From Ciona savignyi (taxonomy: Eukaryota > Chordata > Ascidiacea > Phlebobranchia > Cionidae): 64,000 bases of DNA. Each line of letters begins with the position of its first letter. The first letter of the stretch is position 1. Of this stretch, positions 11,809 through 23,778 are shown piece after piece. The translations under genes were made by a program, and so were the position numbers. Below the pieces are notes generated by a model, which searched no databases, was not told the DNA's origin, and was given only the letters and a program-made list of their open reading frames with translations. The stretch spans positions 72,782 through 136,781 of the forward strand of contig CH002934.1 in the NCBI GenBank assembly GCA_000149265.1, written 5' to 3'.

Positions 11809-12120
11809 TGGTAAAGTCTCTCTAACTTTAGACGGGTTTTACCAGGGTAAGAGAAGAGGTAAACAGGGGTCAGGTACTTTATTAGTTAATCGTGAGCGTG
11901 CAGGTAAAGTGTACAAAGCGCTGTACACAAGGGCATAGCTTAAGAAGGTAGAGTTAAAGTTTGAGAAAGCGGCTAGTCCAAGCAAGGACCAACCAAATGC
12001 TCGGTCTGATATTATGATATAACACACAGTTTATATAAGACATATAACAGGACAACAGAACACTTATCCTAATTGTTAAGATATACAGAAATACAATTAT
12101 AAACGTGTGGGATTCCCACA
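11809..12120 (-). mobile_element. Inverted LTR fragment, same family as 2152-2561
   Basis: Ends GTGTGGGATTCCCACA on the right, the reverse complement of the LTR start, and contains GACGGGTTTTACC and the inverted equivalents of the TATA and U5 blocks. The same insertion is present at 15091-15396, so it predates the duplication. Confidence 0.7.
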
Positions 12121-13147
12121 AGTCTTTTCGTCAACGTTGCGCGCATATGGACAGCAATATTGCAATAAATTGATTAATTCGAGATACTTCATTCTTCACT
12201 TTAGCGGTTAAGTGCGTCATTTTTTAATTGAAAATTTGCAGGTGCTACCTGGTCGCTAGCTAAGGCGTTATAACAGGATAACTAGTCCAAACAGGCGACT
12301 GTGAGAGTAGGACCTGCTACTACCATATATTCGGAAGATTTCGCAATGAAGTATTTAACGAAATGGATTCGCAACTTGAAAAGACTGCTTAATCAGCTAA
12401 AATCGTATTTGTTCATTGCATGACTGATCCAGATTGTTATTTGAAACCTTGGGTGAAAAGGAATAAGATAATATATTAATTTTAAAATATCAAAGCGGCG
12501 TTATCACACGGTTGGTTAGCGGAGATATTAAAAGGTGTTATATTTATGATTGAGACGCTTCTTTAATTTTTAAAAATAAAAATTACGCTAAGTGCTTTGC
12601 CCAGGGACCCAAACTAATAGCTAAAAAAATATTTCGAAAATCAAATAAAAAGCAATGCATTAAGCCACTAACAAACTATTCAGCCGGTTATTTAACAAAA
12701 AAATGTAATAATGAATGGATATCATACATGTTGATTAATTTCTTAAAAGGATTGAACTGGGGAACATACGTATAAAATATTGCGCAACGGAGCATTTAGT
12801 TGTGCTATTTACTTAAAGTAATTGAAACAGTTAAAGCTGATTTTTCTCATACATTTGACTTCATACTTTGGTTCGAGCGTTTCGCATTCAATGTTGGGAC
12901 TAGATAACTTTGTATAGACGAATTATACCCAATAAACTCTATTCGAATATGAACAAAACGTATTATATATATATTATCAATTAAAGGATAAAATTGAAGA
13001 GTGTGCTAAAAACACGACCAGTACTGTGGGGAGCCGGCTTTTGGAGAAATTGTGACACGAAAACGTGGACCACTCGATTCTACTCTATGGAAAATTTAAA
13101 AACTAACAAATAATAATATTACCGCAAGCTGTCTGTTGCATGCAGTA

Positions 13148-13580
13148 GAAAATAAAATAGTGGTTATGGACCCTGTAGCATGAGTATATGTCCTACAACA
13201 TGTGGTTTACAAATAGTGGTGGTTAAACAAGTGGTTGACACCCTCTAGTTTAATTATTTCCTAATTTTACTTTTTAATGCCTGGGTAAGTGTTACACTTT
13301 TTAGTGGAATTTCATTTTTTGCGGTTTTTCTTTTTCCACTGTGGTCCACACTTTCTGGGCCACCCCTTGTCCGAAAGACGACTGCCATTGCACGGGTCGA
13401 TTTACCGCACACTTTTCCTCGGAATTAGTGTAATAAATTCATTATAAACATATCTCCCATCCTATTTCACAGCATAACATTTGCCTGTTCAGTTTTCCCG
13501 TTTCGATCCACATGTAAACTTAAACATGAACCTCTTTTTATAGGAGTAATGAACAACTTTAAAATCTGGAAGAGGGAAAT
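13148..13580. repeat. Repeat block B, copy 1
   Basis: Nearly identical to 18465-18898, from AAAATAAAATAGTGGTTATG to CTGGAAGAGGGAAAT. Contains an open frame of about 80 codons in one copy but nothing recognisable. Confidence 0.85.
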
Positions 13581-14295
13581 ACGTTGTTGACTATCTCTTG
13601 TAGTGTATATATGATTGCATCTGCTTAATTTAAAAATGGGGATTTCAAAGGGTTAACTGGATTATTTTAATTCTAGTTCTGTTTTTCTAAAATTTGCAGA
13701 TAAAATCTTGCAAATTAGCCTAATTATACATTTTTCCCGATAGCGGGAATGACCGTCCTTTTTTCCAAGCACAATGGAAGAGGCAAGTTTGTCGACTTTA
13801 GTGGGATTTTCCCCACTGGTGGGGTTGAAGGCTTTCGAGAATTAATATAATTTGAATCCATCTGTTTAGAGTTATATACAATACTAGAACTAATTTTAAG
13901 TAAGATTAGTTTTAATTTAGCAAAACAATAACACTTACATTATATCCACAGAATTTTAATGATGTATTATATATAACCATATTTGTTAAATGAGGAGAAA
14001 ATACCAGGTCTTTCCTGCGTGTTGAAAGGTCGATGGAGATTTTACTTTTATTTAACAAGCCTAATTATCTAAATACACGTTGTATATTTGACACGCTATG
14101 TATAGTTTGTGGCAGATACTAATCGGTTCGCCAGTTACCAATGGAATCTTGATCTATTTTCAAAAGAAATATATAACAAAAAATGCATATTTAAAAATTA
14201 GACGAAACACCAAATTTGTGGGGGTAAACTGGATTATTTTAACTATTTATTTAAATTCTTAGTAAAGATATTTACGATCTTAAATCAACACTTAC

Positions 14296-14863
14296 CAAGT
14301 GAGTTAACATCAACGGGGGGAGGTTCAGAATATTGGTTGATGGTAAGGTCTCCGTGTTGATGCTCAATGTTTGTTCGTACGAACTTCTGTTGTGTAAGAT
14401 TGTATTGTGATAGCTGTCCAACATTCGGTTGTACATGCTGCTGTCCAACATTTGGTTGTACGAGCTGCTGTCCAACATTCGGTTGTACGTGCTGCTGTCC
14501 AACATTCGGTTGTACGTGCTGCTGTCCAACATTCGGTTGCACGAGTTGCTGTCCAACATTCGGTTGTACGTGCTGCTGTCCAACATTCGGTTGCACGAGT
14601 TGCTGTCCAACATTCGGTTGTACGTGCTGCTGTCCAACATTCGGTTGTACGAGCTGCTGTCCAACATTCGGTTGTCCGTGCTGCTGTCCAACATTCGGTT
14701 GTACGTGTTGCTGTCCAACATTCGGTTGTACGTGTTGCTGTCCAACATTCGGTTGTACGTGTTGCTGTCCAACATTCGGTTGTACGTGCTGCTGTCCAAC
14801 ATTCGGTTGTGCGTGCTGCTCTTCTACATTAGTAGAAGGATTGAATGTTGAAGGTCGATTGCT
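14296..14863 (-). CDS. Exon with a 9-residue tandem repeat, possible upstream exon of the NACHT gene
   Basis: Read leftwards from the acceptor TTTCACAG (start 14863, phase 0): SNRPSTFNPSTNVEEQHA, then about 15 copies of QPNVGQQHV/L (27 bp each), then a non-repeat tail with LSQYNLTQQKFVRTNIEHQ, HGDLTINQYSEPPP and VDVNSL, then the donor GTAAGTG. The exon is 568 bp with no stop and one base (G) left over. Joined to the NACHT exon at 983, which begins with CT, this gives a GCT codon and an open frame, so the two are phase-compatible. The HGDLTINQ stretch resembles short Q/G/N-rich motifs placed before NACHT domains in some NLRs; that is inference. Being exon-like on this strand is fairly secure, the link to the NACHT gene less so. 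Confidence 0.6.
14411..14820. repeat. 27-bp minisatellite inside the exon
   Basis: Unit TGTCCAACATTCGGTTGTAC plus GTGCTGC, about 15 copies, with substitutions mostly in the last third (GTACGT, GCACGA, GTCCGT). All frames on both strands stay open because 27 is a multiple of three and the unit lacks stops in every frame, so long open frames here are not evidence of coding by themselves. Confidence 0.95.
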
Positions 14864-15090
14864 CTGTGAAAGACTGTGGTTACAGATACTGGTCGTTCAA
14901 GCAAATTGTTTGTTAGATTAAACAGCATTTTAAAAAGTGTTTTAGTTTTATATTAGGGCTTTACACATCTTTTCATACCCATTATCTGTACGTTGGGTGC
15001 ACATAATTCACGTAAACCTTATTTTTAATATTTAAACTGCTTACTAAATAAATCTCCATAATAAAATAGGAGTGAGTCATTTGGCTGTCT

Positions 15091-15396
15091 TGGTAAAGTC
15101 TCTCTAACTTTAGACGGGTTTTACCAGGGTAAGAGAAGAGGTAAACAGGGGCCAGGTACTTTTTAGTTAATCGTGAGCGTGCAGGTAAAGAAAGCGCTGT
15201 ACACAAGGGCATAGCTTAAGAAGGTAGAGTTAAAGTTTGAGAGAGCGGCTAGTCCAAGCAAGGACCAACCAAATGCTCGGTCTGATATTATGATATTACA
15301 CACAGTTTATATAAGACACATAACAGGACAACAGAACACTTATCCTAAATGTTAAGATATACAGAAATACAATTATAAACGTGTGGGATTCCCACA
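15091..15396 (-). mobile_element. Inverted LTR fragment in copy A-prime
   Basis: Same insertion as 11809-12120, with a few small indels. Confidence 0.7.
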
Positions 15397-16418
15397 AGTC
15401 TTTTCGTCAACGTTGCGCGCATATGGACAGCAATATTGCAATAAATTGATTAATTCGAGATTCTTCATTCTTCACTTTAGCGGTTAAGTGCGTCATTTTT
15501 TAATTGAAAATTTGCAGGTGCTACCTGGTCGCTAGCTAAGGAGTTATAACAGGATAACTGGTCCAAACAGGCGACTGTGAGAGTAGGACCTGCTACTACC
15601 ATATATTCGGAAGATTTCGCAATGAAGTATTTAACGAAATGGATTCGCAACTTGAAAAGACTGCTTAATCAGCTAAAATCGTATTTGTTCATTGCATGAC
15701 TGATCCAGATTGTTATTTGAAACCTTGGGTGAAAAGGAATAAGATATTATCACACGGTCAATTATCTGACGGTTGGTTAGCGGAGATATTAAAAGGTGTT
15801 ATATTTATGATTGAGACGCTTCTTTAATTTTTTAAAATAAAAATACTGAGTTTAAGTAATATACGCTAAGTGCTTTGCCCAGGGACCCAAACTAATAGCT
15901 AAAAAAATATTTCGAAAATCAAATAAAAAGCAATGCATTAAGCCACTAACAAACTATTCAGCCGGTTATTTAACAAAAAAATGTAATAATGAATGGATAT
16001 CATACATGTTGATTAATTTCTTAAAAGGATTGAACTGGGGAACATACGTATAAAATATTGCGCAACGGAGCATTTAGTTGTGCTATTTACTTAAGGTAAT
16101 TGAAACAGTTAAAGCTGATTTTTCTCATACATTTGACTTCATACTTTGGTTCGAGCGTTTCGCATTCAATGTTGGGACTAGATAACTTTGTATAGACGAA
16201 TTATACCCAATAAACTCTATTCGAATATGAACAAAACGTATTATATATTATCAATTAAAGGATAAAATTGAAGAGTGTGCTAAAAACACGACCAGTACTG
16301 TGGGGAGCCGGCTTTCGGAGAAATTGTGACACGAAAACGTGGACCACTCGATTCTACTCTATGGAAAATTTAAAAACTAACAAATAATAATATTACCGCA
16401 AGCTGTCAGTTGCATGCA

Positions 16419-17094
16419 TCATGGACACTAGACCCAAGACTGTGAAAAAAAGTTGGATGCATCATGGACACGAGAGTATGCCTAATATGTGAAAAAAGTG
16501 GAACTGTAAAACAAAATTGTGAGGCCAGATTGTGTTTTGCTAAAGACTTATCAATATATTAATATACAACATTAAACATGAATTATTTGGAATATTAACG
16601 AAAAGTTATTTGAAATAGCCTGCAACGACAGGCTAAGCATTCAGAAACTACTACATAATAAATGCAATAAGTAGCTTCGGTTTATCTATGTCAAAGCGAT
16701 ACCACAAATGTAGCCATAGGCTTGATATATACCTTTGCCCAAAGATATTAAATTTTCCATCAAAAACACATTAGCTCATTTTGAAAATGATACCAAAAAG
16801 GTCGCGACGGGTGGCTATTGGACTTAGTCTAGTCAAAATGAGAATGAAATACCTCGAAAAAAAGTTATATCAATATAGGTGATTTTGAAATTTATGTAAC
16901 GTACAAAGTGTAGGTTGGAATCACAGACAGACTGAATGCAAAACGCCTGATTATGCCTAATACCCTTAAATTATCCACCCTTACCCTTAAAGCTGCCGTC
17001 GGCACAACAGCACCAGATGGTAATGCATACTTATGTGCAATATTGTTTTGCACAAAAATATGTATTTTTCTACTTAATTTTTAAGTACTATATA
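16419..17094. other. Unique non-coding sequence between repeat blocks
   Basis: Begins with a short direct repeat (GCATCATGGACAC at about 16415 and 16457). No coding or other repeat signal was found. Confidence 0.4.
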
Positions 17095-18260
17095 TTTATG
17101 TGTCCCATTTGAAAAATTGGGACACATATATATTGTTTTTGTCCGTTTTTTTTCGTTTTTTTTCGTCAAACACTTGACAGGCATGGCATGTCGCCTTGAC
17201 ATCTACCAGAAGGAATAATGGAATCGCAATGAGACTTTGCCATTTGTTAGACAACATCGTCTAGATGAACAGAAACATACATTTTTGGAGATAAAACTAG
17301 GAGTATTCCCCTGGGACGTTAAAAACCAAAACGGTAATTTTTTTTTAAAAAAATAGCTCTTTTGGGCATAGCGCTTGAACAACAGCTCCAATTTGAATCA
17401 GATTTGGTGAAATGTAAGTGCATTAGTCACTGATTAAACACTTAGAAGAAAAAAAACCTAGGGAAATACCCTAAACAAAAAGATTTTGTTCTTAAATCAT
17501 GATTGTGACAAGCACGCCATGTCGCCCCGACATCTACCAGAAGGAAAAATGGAATCGCAATCAAACGTTGGTATTTGTTAGACAACATGCTCTAGATATA
17601 TAGAAACCAAAATGTTGGGTGATAAATCCAGGGGCATTCCCCTGGGACGTTACAAACCAAAACGGTATTTTTTTCTAAAGAATTAGCTTTTTGGGGGCAT
17701 AGCGTTTGAACGGCTGCTCCAATTTGAATCAGATTTTCTGGAATGTAAGTGCATTAGTCACTGATTTAACACTTAAAAGAAATACAAAAAAATACTTAGG
17801 GAAATACCCTAAAATAAGATTTTGTTCTCAAATCATGATTGTGACAAGCATGCGATGTCGTCGCCCCGACATCTACCAAAAGGAGTAATGGAATCGCAAT
17901 AAAAATTTGACATTTGTAAGAGAACATGGTCTAGATACAAAGAAACCAAAATTTTGGGTAATGAATACAGGGGAATTCCCCTGAGAAAATCCAAAAGGTT
18001 TTTTGTAATAAATTAGCTTTTTGGGGCATAGCGCTTGAACGGCAGCTCTAACTTTGATCAGATTTGGCGAAATGTTGGACTATTAGACACTTTGTGCCAA
18101 CTAAAAGAAAGAAAACATTTACTTAGGGTAATTACGTTAAAAACGACGATATGTTCATGAATTATGATTGTGATAGGCATGCCATATCGCACTGACAAAT
18201 CAGACAAGGAGTCGACAAATCAGATTAAAACTTTAAGAATTGTTACATAACATGACCCAC
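17095..18260. repeat. MITE-derived ~330-bp tandem array
   Basis: Starts with a MITE-like end (TGTCCCATTTGAAAAATTGGG, TTTTTGTCCGTTTTTT) and continues as about three and a half head-to-tail units beginning near 17181, 17512, 17848 and 18177. Each has CATGCCATGTCGCC, GACATCTACCAGAAGGA, ATTCCCCTGGGACGTT, TAGCGCTTGAACGGCAGCTC and GAAATGTAAGTGCATTAG. The last two blocks are the inverted interior of the foldback MITE at 9909-10235. Confidence 0.75.
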
Positions 18261-18464
18261 ATATGTAAAAACAGAAACTTATCTACTAAACCTAAGGGAA
18301 TTCCCTAAAACCATAAAAAACTAAATCGGGCTGTTTTGGCAATTTAGCTTCATTTCACTTCAGCGCTTGAAAAGAAGGTTTAATTTCAAACATCTGTGGT
18401 GAAAATGTTCGTAAATTTAAGACGTTTAATCTTTTTTTTTAATTAACTACATATACTCGGTGTG

Positions 18465-18898
18465 GAAAATAAAATAGTGGTTATGGACCCTGTAGCATGA
18501 GTATATGTCCTACAACATGTGGTTTACAAATAGTGGTGGTTAAACAAGTGGTTGACACCCTCCAGTTTAATTATTTCCTAATTTTACTTTTTAATGCCTG
18601 GGTAAGTGTTACACTTTTTAGTGGAATTTCATTTTTTGCGGTTTTTCTTTTTCCACTGTGGTCCACACTTTCTGGGCCACCCCTTGTCCGAAAGACGACT
18701 GCCATTGCACGGGTCGATTTACCGCACACTTTTCCTCGGAATTAGTGTAATAAATTCGTTATAAACATATCTCCCATCCTATTTCACAGCATAACATTTG
18801 CCTGTTCAGTTTTCCCGTTTCGATCCCCATGTAAACTAAAACATGAACCTCTTTTTATAGGAGTAATGAACAACTTTAAAATCTGGAAGAGGGAAATG
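18465..18898. repeat. Repeat block B, copy 2
   Basis: Second copy of 13148-13580. Beyond 18898 the flank is unrelated to what follows copy 1, which fixes the boundary. Confidence 0.85.
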
Positions 18899-19085
18899 CT
18901 TTGTATAATAGTTTTGGAATCACAAGAGATTTAAGAATAATAAATTTCTCGAGCAAACTTAGTCCACTGAAAGTATATATATTTCTAATGGTTAGTAATT
19001 TTAGTTTCGTGTTTTTTAATATTGGGGTCAAAAGTTTCCTACTTTTAGGTGAGGAGAAGCGGGCTTTTGGGATTTCCACAAACTT
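18880..19085 (-). pseudogene. Fragment of a LINE reverse transcriptase (C-terminal)
   Basis: Read leftwards: FSGLSLLEKFIILKSLVIPK followed by LLY matches the 'RGLTLYGKI.IIKSLIIPKLIY' block found after the RT catalytic core of L1/L2-like non-LTR elements. Upstream of it is NTKLKLLTIRN. Only about 65 residues remain. Confidence 0.65.
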
Positions 19086-19089
19086 CTGA

Positions 19090-21213
19090 TAAATACCGGC
19101 AATTATTTTGTTACGATGAAAACTACTCGAAGCCTTAAGCGACTCATGGTATTAGATCATAAACAACTATAGAAATACTAAAAGAGCACCTTAAACAATA
19201 CTGAAGAACAACACCGGCGATCTACAAATATTGATGAAAATAAAATAAAAATAAACCAACAAGCGCGGTGGACAAGGGTGGTAAACGCCAAGGTGATTTC
19301 CGAAGAAGGATTAATATCTACTAAACAAACTTTACATGCACAGATGAAATGAAACTAAAATCCTTTCAAATTATGCCAAAGCTAAAAAATTGTAACGAAC
19401 GACGCCATGTTTTGCGAACAATTTAAATACACTATAGAAAAATTGGAGAATGCAAAAGAGATATTTAAAATCTTTTTAGATTGGTGGAATAGTGGGCAAA
19501 ATAATTTTAAAAATCACCACCTTTCTTTAAAAATTGTCATGATACTTTTTATATCTGCAAATAATATACTGTAGCGCCGACAACGGGTACGAAACACAAT
19601 AGTTGTTTTTTGGTCAGCGATCTAAATTTAATGATAAGAGAAATGAACGGCACAGCAAACGTAGGAAAAAAGGCAACACGTCATAAATTATACGGTTGAT
19701 CACACAACCAGTCATGTATATCACATGACGCCATACTACGTGATTTAATAAAGCTTACTAGAAATATTTTAATCAAGTGAAACAAGCAACAACAAAATTA
19801 CCTACCAATTTACTAATTTTATTTCCCATTGCAGATCGATCTCAGATAACTGGTTTCAGATTTCACAACAACGACCCTGAAAAAGAATATTATCAATATG
19901 TATTTTAAGTAAATTCAATATCAACTAGAAAGTGTCAATCATGTGTCCATTAATATTCAATAAAAGCAGTTTAGTGTACGCTATATTTTTCTGCATACAG
20001 AAACGATCAGGTTTCCTGGATACCAAACCAATCTTGGTATATTTGATATCCATGTTTTCTGAATAAAATATTCACGTTTACAAAGAATAAGACAACGACA
20101 TGAATTAGTGTTACAGTATTGCGAGCTTTTTGATGTAAACGTGATTCTTCAAGAATTTGTCTCTGCATATCTAATAGATATTAGTTAACATCTCTAAAAG
20201 TTGTAACTTATTAGTTCATTTTGTTTCTGGTTATCATGGAGCAAACTGATCACTGGTTTATGCGCCGTTCCAGTTTGAGTGGGTTTTTTTCCGAAAATGT
20301 TTGTGGTGGGTACGGAGTATCCGAATTATTTTTCTTGGCATATAAAATATCTCTTTGTGATGGTTTCAAGTCTTTAGGTATGTTAAGCACGTGGTCATAT
20401 TGTATTCTACTTACTTGAAGTTTATATTTCAAGGGTTTCCTATGGTAACTTAGGTTATGTAGAGTACAATTGTTCTTTTCTTGGGATAATTTATTTGTTT
20501 ACAACTTTTTTTACAGTTTAAGGGATAATCCTTACCAGTCCAAAATGATGGCCGTTAAAGAATAATTGTAAAAAATCAAAAAAGACTTATTCTTGGGTGT
20601 GTAGATAAATATCCTTGCGTAAAAGGTACATGTGTGGCACCACATATTTTACTTACACGGACCTGCGCCATCAGGCCGATCTGATGTGCTCAGACAAGGT
20701 CATTCGAACCACCTAAATAGTCTTTAGGAACAGCTGAAGTTGGTCGAAACACGTAGCCCGAGAGACGTTAGAGATTTGACGTTGGAACGAAAAAATAAAC
20801 CTTTCACAAACCCTTTTTTTCTCTAAGGGTAAGTGTAAAAGACTTTCTTAAACAGCCCACCTAATTATACGGGATTCTTCCAAAACACTTTTAACCGTAC
20901 ATTTTAACGGTCAAATAGCGACAATTGGAGATTTTCAAACAAACGAGATGGGAAACGATTTCATGCTAATCAAACTAATGACAGCAAGGGGTTAAATAGT
21001 CTGATGAAATTACCACAGCCACCATTTGGACATAAGTTAAAATAAGAAGAGCCACTGAACAACCAGAAGGAAGCAAGCATACACCGGCATCATCCACAAA
21101 TAATGAAATTGACTGAAACTACCGCAAAGGCCATTTTTGTCAAAGCGTATACGATGTAAACCACAGTATTTTTACCACCTATTAATTTTTATCCTAAAAT
21201 ATAGTTAGAAATG
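19090..21213. other. No assigned gene
   Basis: AT-rich. A minus-strand open frame at 20250-20432 (contains YDHVLNIPKDLKPSQRDI) has protein-like composition but no recognised family and no clear splice sites. At about 20735-20815, GAAGTTGGTCGAAACACGTA followed by AATAAACC resembles end sequences of retroelements. Confidence 0.35.
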
Positions 21214-21602
21214 TGTGCAGCAGCGCTGTTGCTTTAGACGGGTGATAACCAGAGTAATGCAAGGGGTAAACTTTAGTTATTTACGCAAGGTGCAGTCAGG
21301 TAAAGTGCTGTACACAGGGGCATAGCTTAGGTAAGTAAGGTAAAAGGTTGAGAACCAAAATGCTTTCTGATATTATAAAAATTATACACAGTATGATATA
21401 AGACACATAACAGGAAACACATGTTTGTACAAGAGGCTTGGAAGGCGTTAAACAGAGCGCGGGAAACAATTCATCGACTGATCTGCCAAAACAGGAAACT
21501 TATTGCAATTTCCCATGCTCAAAATATGGACACATGGCATAACGAATTAATAATTAAAAATACACAGTAAGACAATTATAAAATACGTGTTGGATTCGCA
21601 CA
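21214..21602 (-). mobile_element. Inverted LTR, same family as 2152-2561
   Basis: Reads TGTGCAGCAGCGCTG ... GACGGG at the left and ends TGTTGGATTCGCACA at the right, the reverse complement of an LTR starting TGTGCGAATCCAACA. The inside matches the LTR at 9050-9445 (GGAAACACATGTTTGTAC, GGCATAACG). Confidence 0.75.
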
Positions 21603-22620
21603 GGTATAATCTGTAGTGAGTTAAATTTTAAAGTTGTTGTTTTGCCTTGTGTATTATGTCACCTTTGCAATTTTTCTTTACGGTTACCGTCATTAGTGGT
21701 TGTTTAATATCATTTTGACAAACCATTCCCGCCCGCGTGAATTGATTGGTCGTTTGTGGGGTGGAACGAACTGATTGGTAGTTTTTCATGATTGTTTTCG
21801 CACCGTGACTGCTGTTTGACCTAATAGATTTGTATTGTCAGTTCTCGTTGTACCCTCGACTAGTGCATCGTTTAGTGCTTATCGGATGTTGGTTGTTGAG
21901 TATCAAAATCTAGTAGGGTAGTAACGCTTGTAGCAGTTTTTGATATTTAGTGTGTTATGTATTGCTAAAAGTAATTGCGTACTGTCTGTGGTAGTTAAGT
22001 CGAACAAATGACCAATAAAACAGGGTTCTGAGATGAAACTTAGCGTAGCAGATGCAACAATAGACCAAGTAATACTTTAAAACTATTTTCTTAATTTTTA
22101 AATAAGACAATTTACTTTAATTAAAATATGTTGCCGTATATTAAAAATATAAATGTTTATTCCAGATTACCACAGGCAATCTCCGAAAATGCTATAACAT
22201 TGCACAATTATAACGCACTATTTCTACTTGTATGAAATTCGATGGAGGTTTGATAAGAAACAAATAATGAAGTTGTAGCTTTAGATATGTAAAAATCCAG
22301 TTCCTCAAACCCATACCAATGGGTAATTCTTTAAAGAAACAAAAACAAATAAACTACTGAAAATTTTGCCCATGTATATTTTTTGGAAAGTTTTCTTGTG
22401 TAATTTGGTTATTTTAATTCAAATATTGTAAGTTTGTTAAAAATATAAATACTTAATCCTTTTAAGCATAAAGATTTCTCCGATAACATTAAAGGTCAGT
22501 TTCAACGATAATTAGTTTTAAGTGAAGAACTAAACTTGAATTTAGCATGACTATTTTTTTAACCCAAAAAAGCAAAATTGGCGTTTAACGCTAGTTGGTG
22601 GTCTCAGACCGAAAACCTAC
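21603..22620. other. No gene seen
   Basis: AT-rich non-coding sequence with no terminal repeats, splice-flanked open frame or recognisable protein. Confidence 0.4.
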
Positions 22621-23778
22621 GATAATTTTATACAATATATAAGACCGGTAAACCATCTACGGTGGTTAAATTAAATAAATGAACGTACAGGCGATGGTAT
22701 GTTAAGCAAACGCATGGCGCAGATCCTGAAGCGAGGGTTGGACTGGCTACAATACGCCCGGAAGATGGCGCAACGAAGAAGATCGAACAGGTACCCGGGC
22801 CGGTAGTTTTCAAGTTATAAGAATAACCAAATGTTTATATGGTTATTATCTACAATATCCATTAAACAGGGGTTAGAACTATTTTTTTTATTTTTGACTA
22901 GCGAGGCTGATAGTTTACTGGTCATGCCAGGTAAACATGGTTCCTATTACCAAGTTATTTCCATCGAAGCATAGTAATACATAAACAGCAGTTTCCGGTG
23001 TTCACATGTTTAACGTCCAACACAAAGACAATTACTTTAAAAGAAAAATGTTCTCGTTAATTAAAATGATATCTATTTCAGTTTACCAAAGGCAATCTAC
23101 TAATATATAATTCCCACAATCCTAACGAATAATTTTAACTTATGAAATTCGATAAAGAATTAAAAACAAACAAATAATAATGTTACAGTTTAAGATTTTT
23201 ATCAAAACCAGTTTCTCAAACCCATATCAAATACGTATTATATACGCTGCCTTTCTTTGTTTAGTGTTGTTAACTAAAAAGCAAAATATCATGTTTGAAT
23301 TAATAACTAAAGAAAACATTATCAGAACACCATTTTTTTCCATTAAGTAACATATATCGATGTCATATATATTATATCGATGATGATAAGTCATATTTTG
23401 TTTAATAAATACTGGTAGTTAGCACGTGGTTGATAGTTACAATTTTATTTCTAGCCGTAAGCGTCTCTATAAGACCAGTTCACCATAAGACAGCAGAATA
23501 TGGTGGGTTAACTGAATAACTGGACATACAGGCGAAGTAAATTCTTTAGTTTGTTAGTGGTCTTGTTCTCTTTTAATGCACGGATTTTATTTGCCATAGT
23601 TACGACTGGTTAACATGCAGCAGTACATAGTTTAACAGGATAACAGCACCTACAGGCGATTGTACAATAAGCGCACGAAGCGCAGATCCTGAAGCGAAGA
23701 TTGGACTGGCTGGCTTACGTCCGGAAGATGGCGCAAGGGGGTATTTACCGGGAGAAGTCATATAAAAAATTAACTGTA

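Larger units (their letters stand above)
10598..13144. repeat. Large direct duplication, copy A
   Basis: Aligns nearly base for base with 13581-16418 from ACGTTGTTGACTATCTC to GTTGCATGCA. Differences are scattered substitutions, small indels and a smaller minisatellite (4 units against 15). It contains a repeat-bearing exon (11313-11582) and an inverted LTR (11809-12120), both at matching places in the other copy. Confidence 0.9.
13581..16418. repeat. Large direct duplication, copy A-prime
   Basis: Second copy of 10598-13144. It is longer mainly because its 27-bp minisatellite has about 11 more units. Block B directly precedes this copy, and the MITE-derived array plus B-prime follow it, so the layout is A-B-A'-C-B'. 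Confidence 0.9.

Noticed and set aside
14272-14921. Long open frames on both strands in the 27-bp minisatellite (for example CPTFGCTCC or MLDSSTYNR repeats)
   Set aside because: A 27-bp period without stops opens every frame. Only the QPNVGQQHV frame has coding flanks and matching splice sites.
18497-18745. Open frame of 82 codons in repeat block B
   Set aside because: The other copy of the block has a stop at the matching place (CTCTAGTTT instead of CTCCAGTTT near 13246), arguing against coding.
20735-20815. A hammerhead ribozyme suggested by CTGAAG...GTCGAAAC
   Set aside because: The conserved CTGATGA core is absent and the flanking helices could not be drawn.
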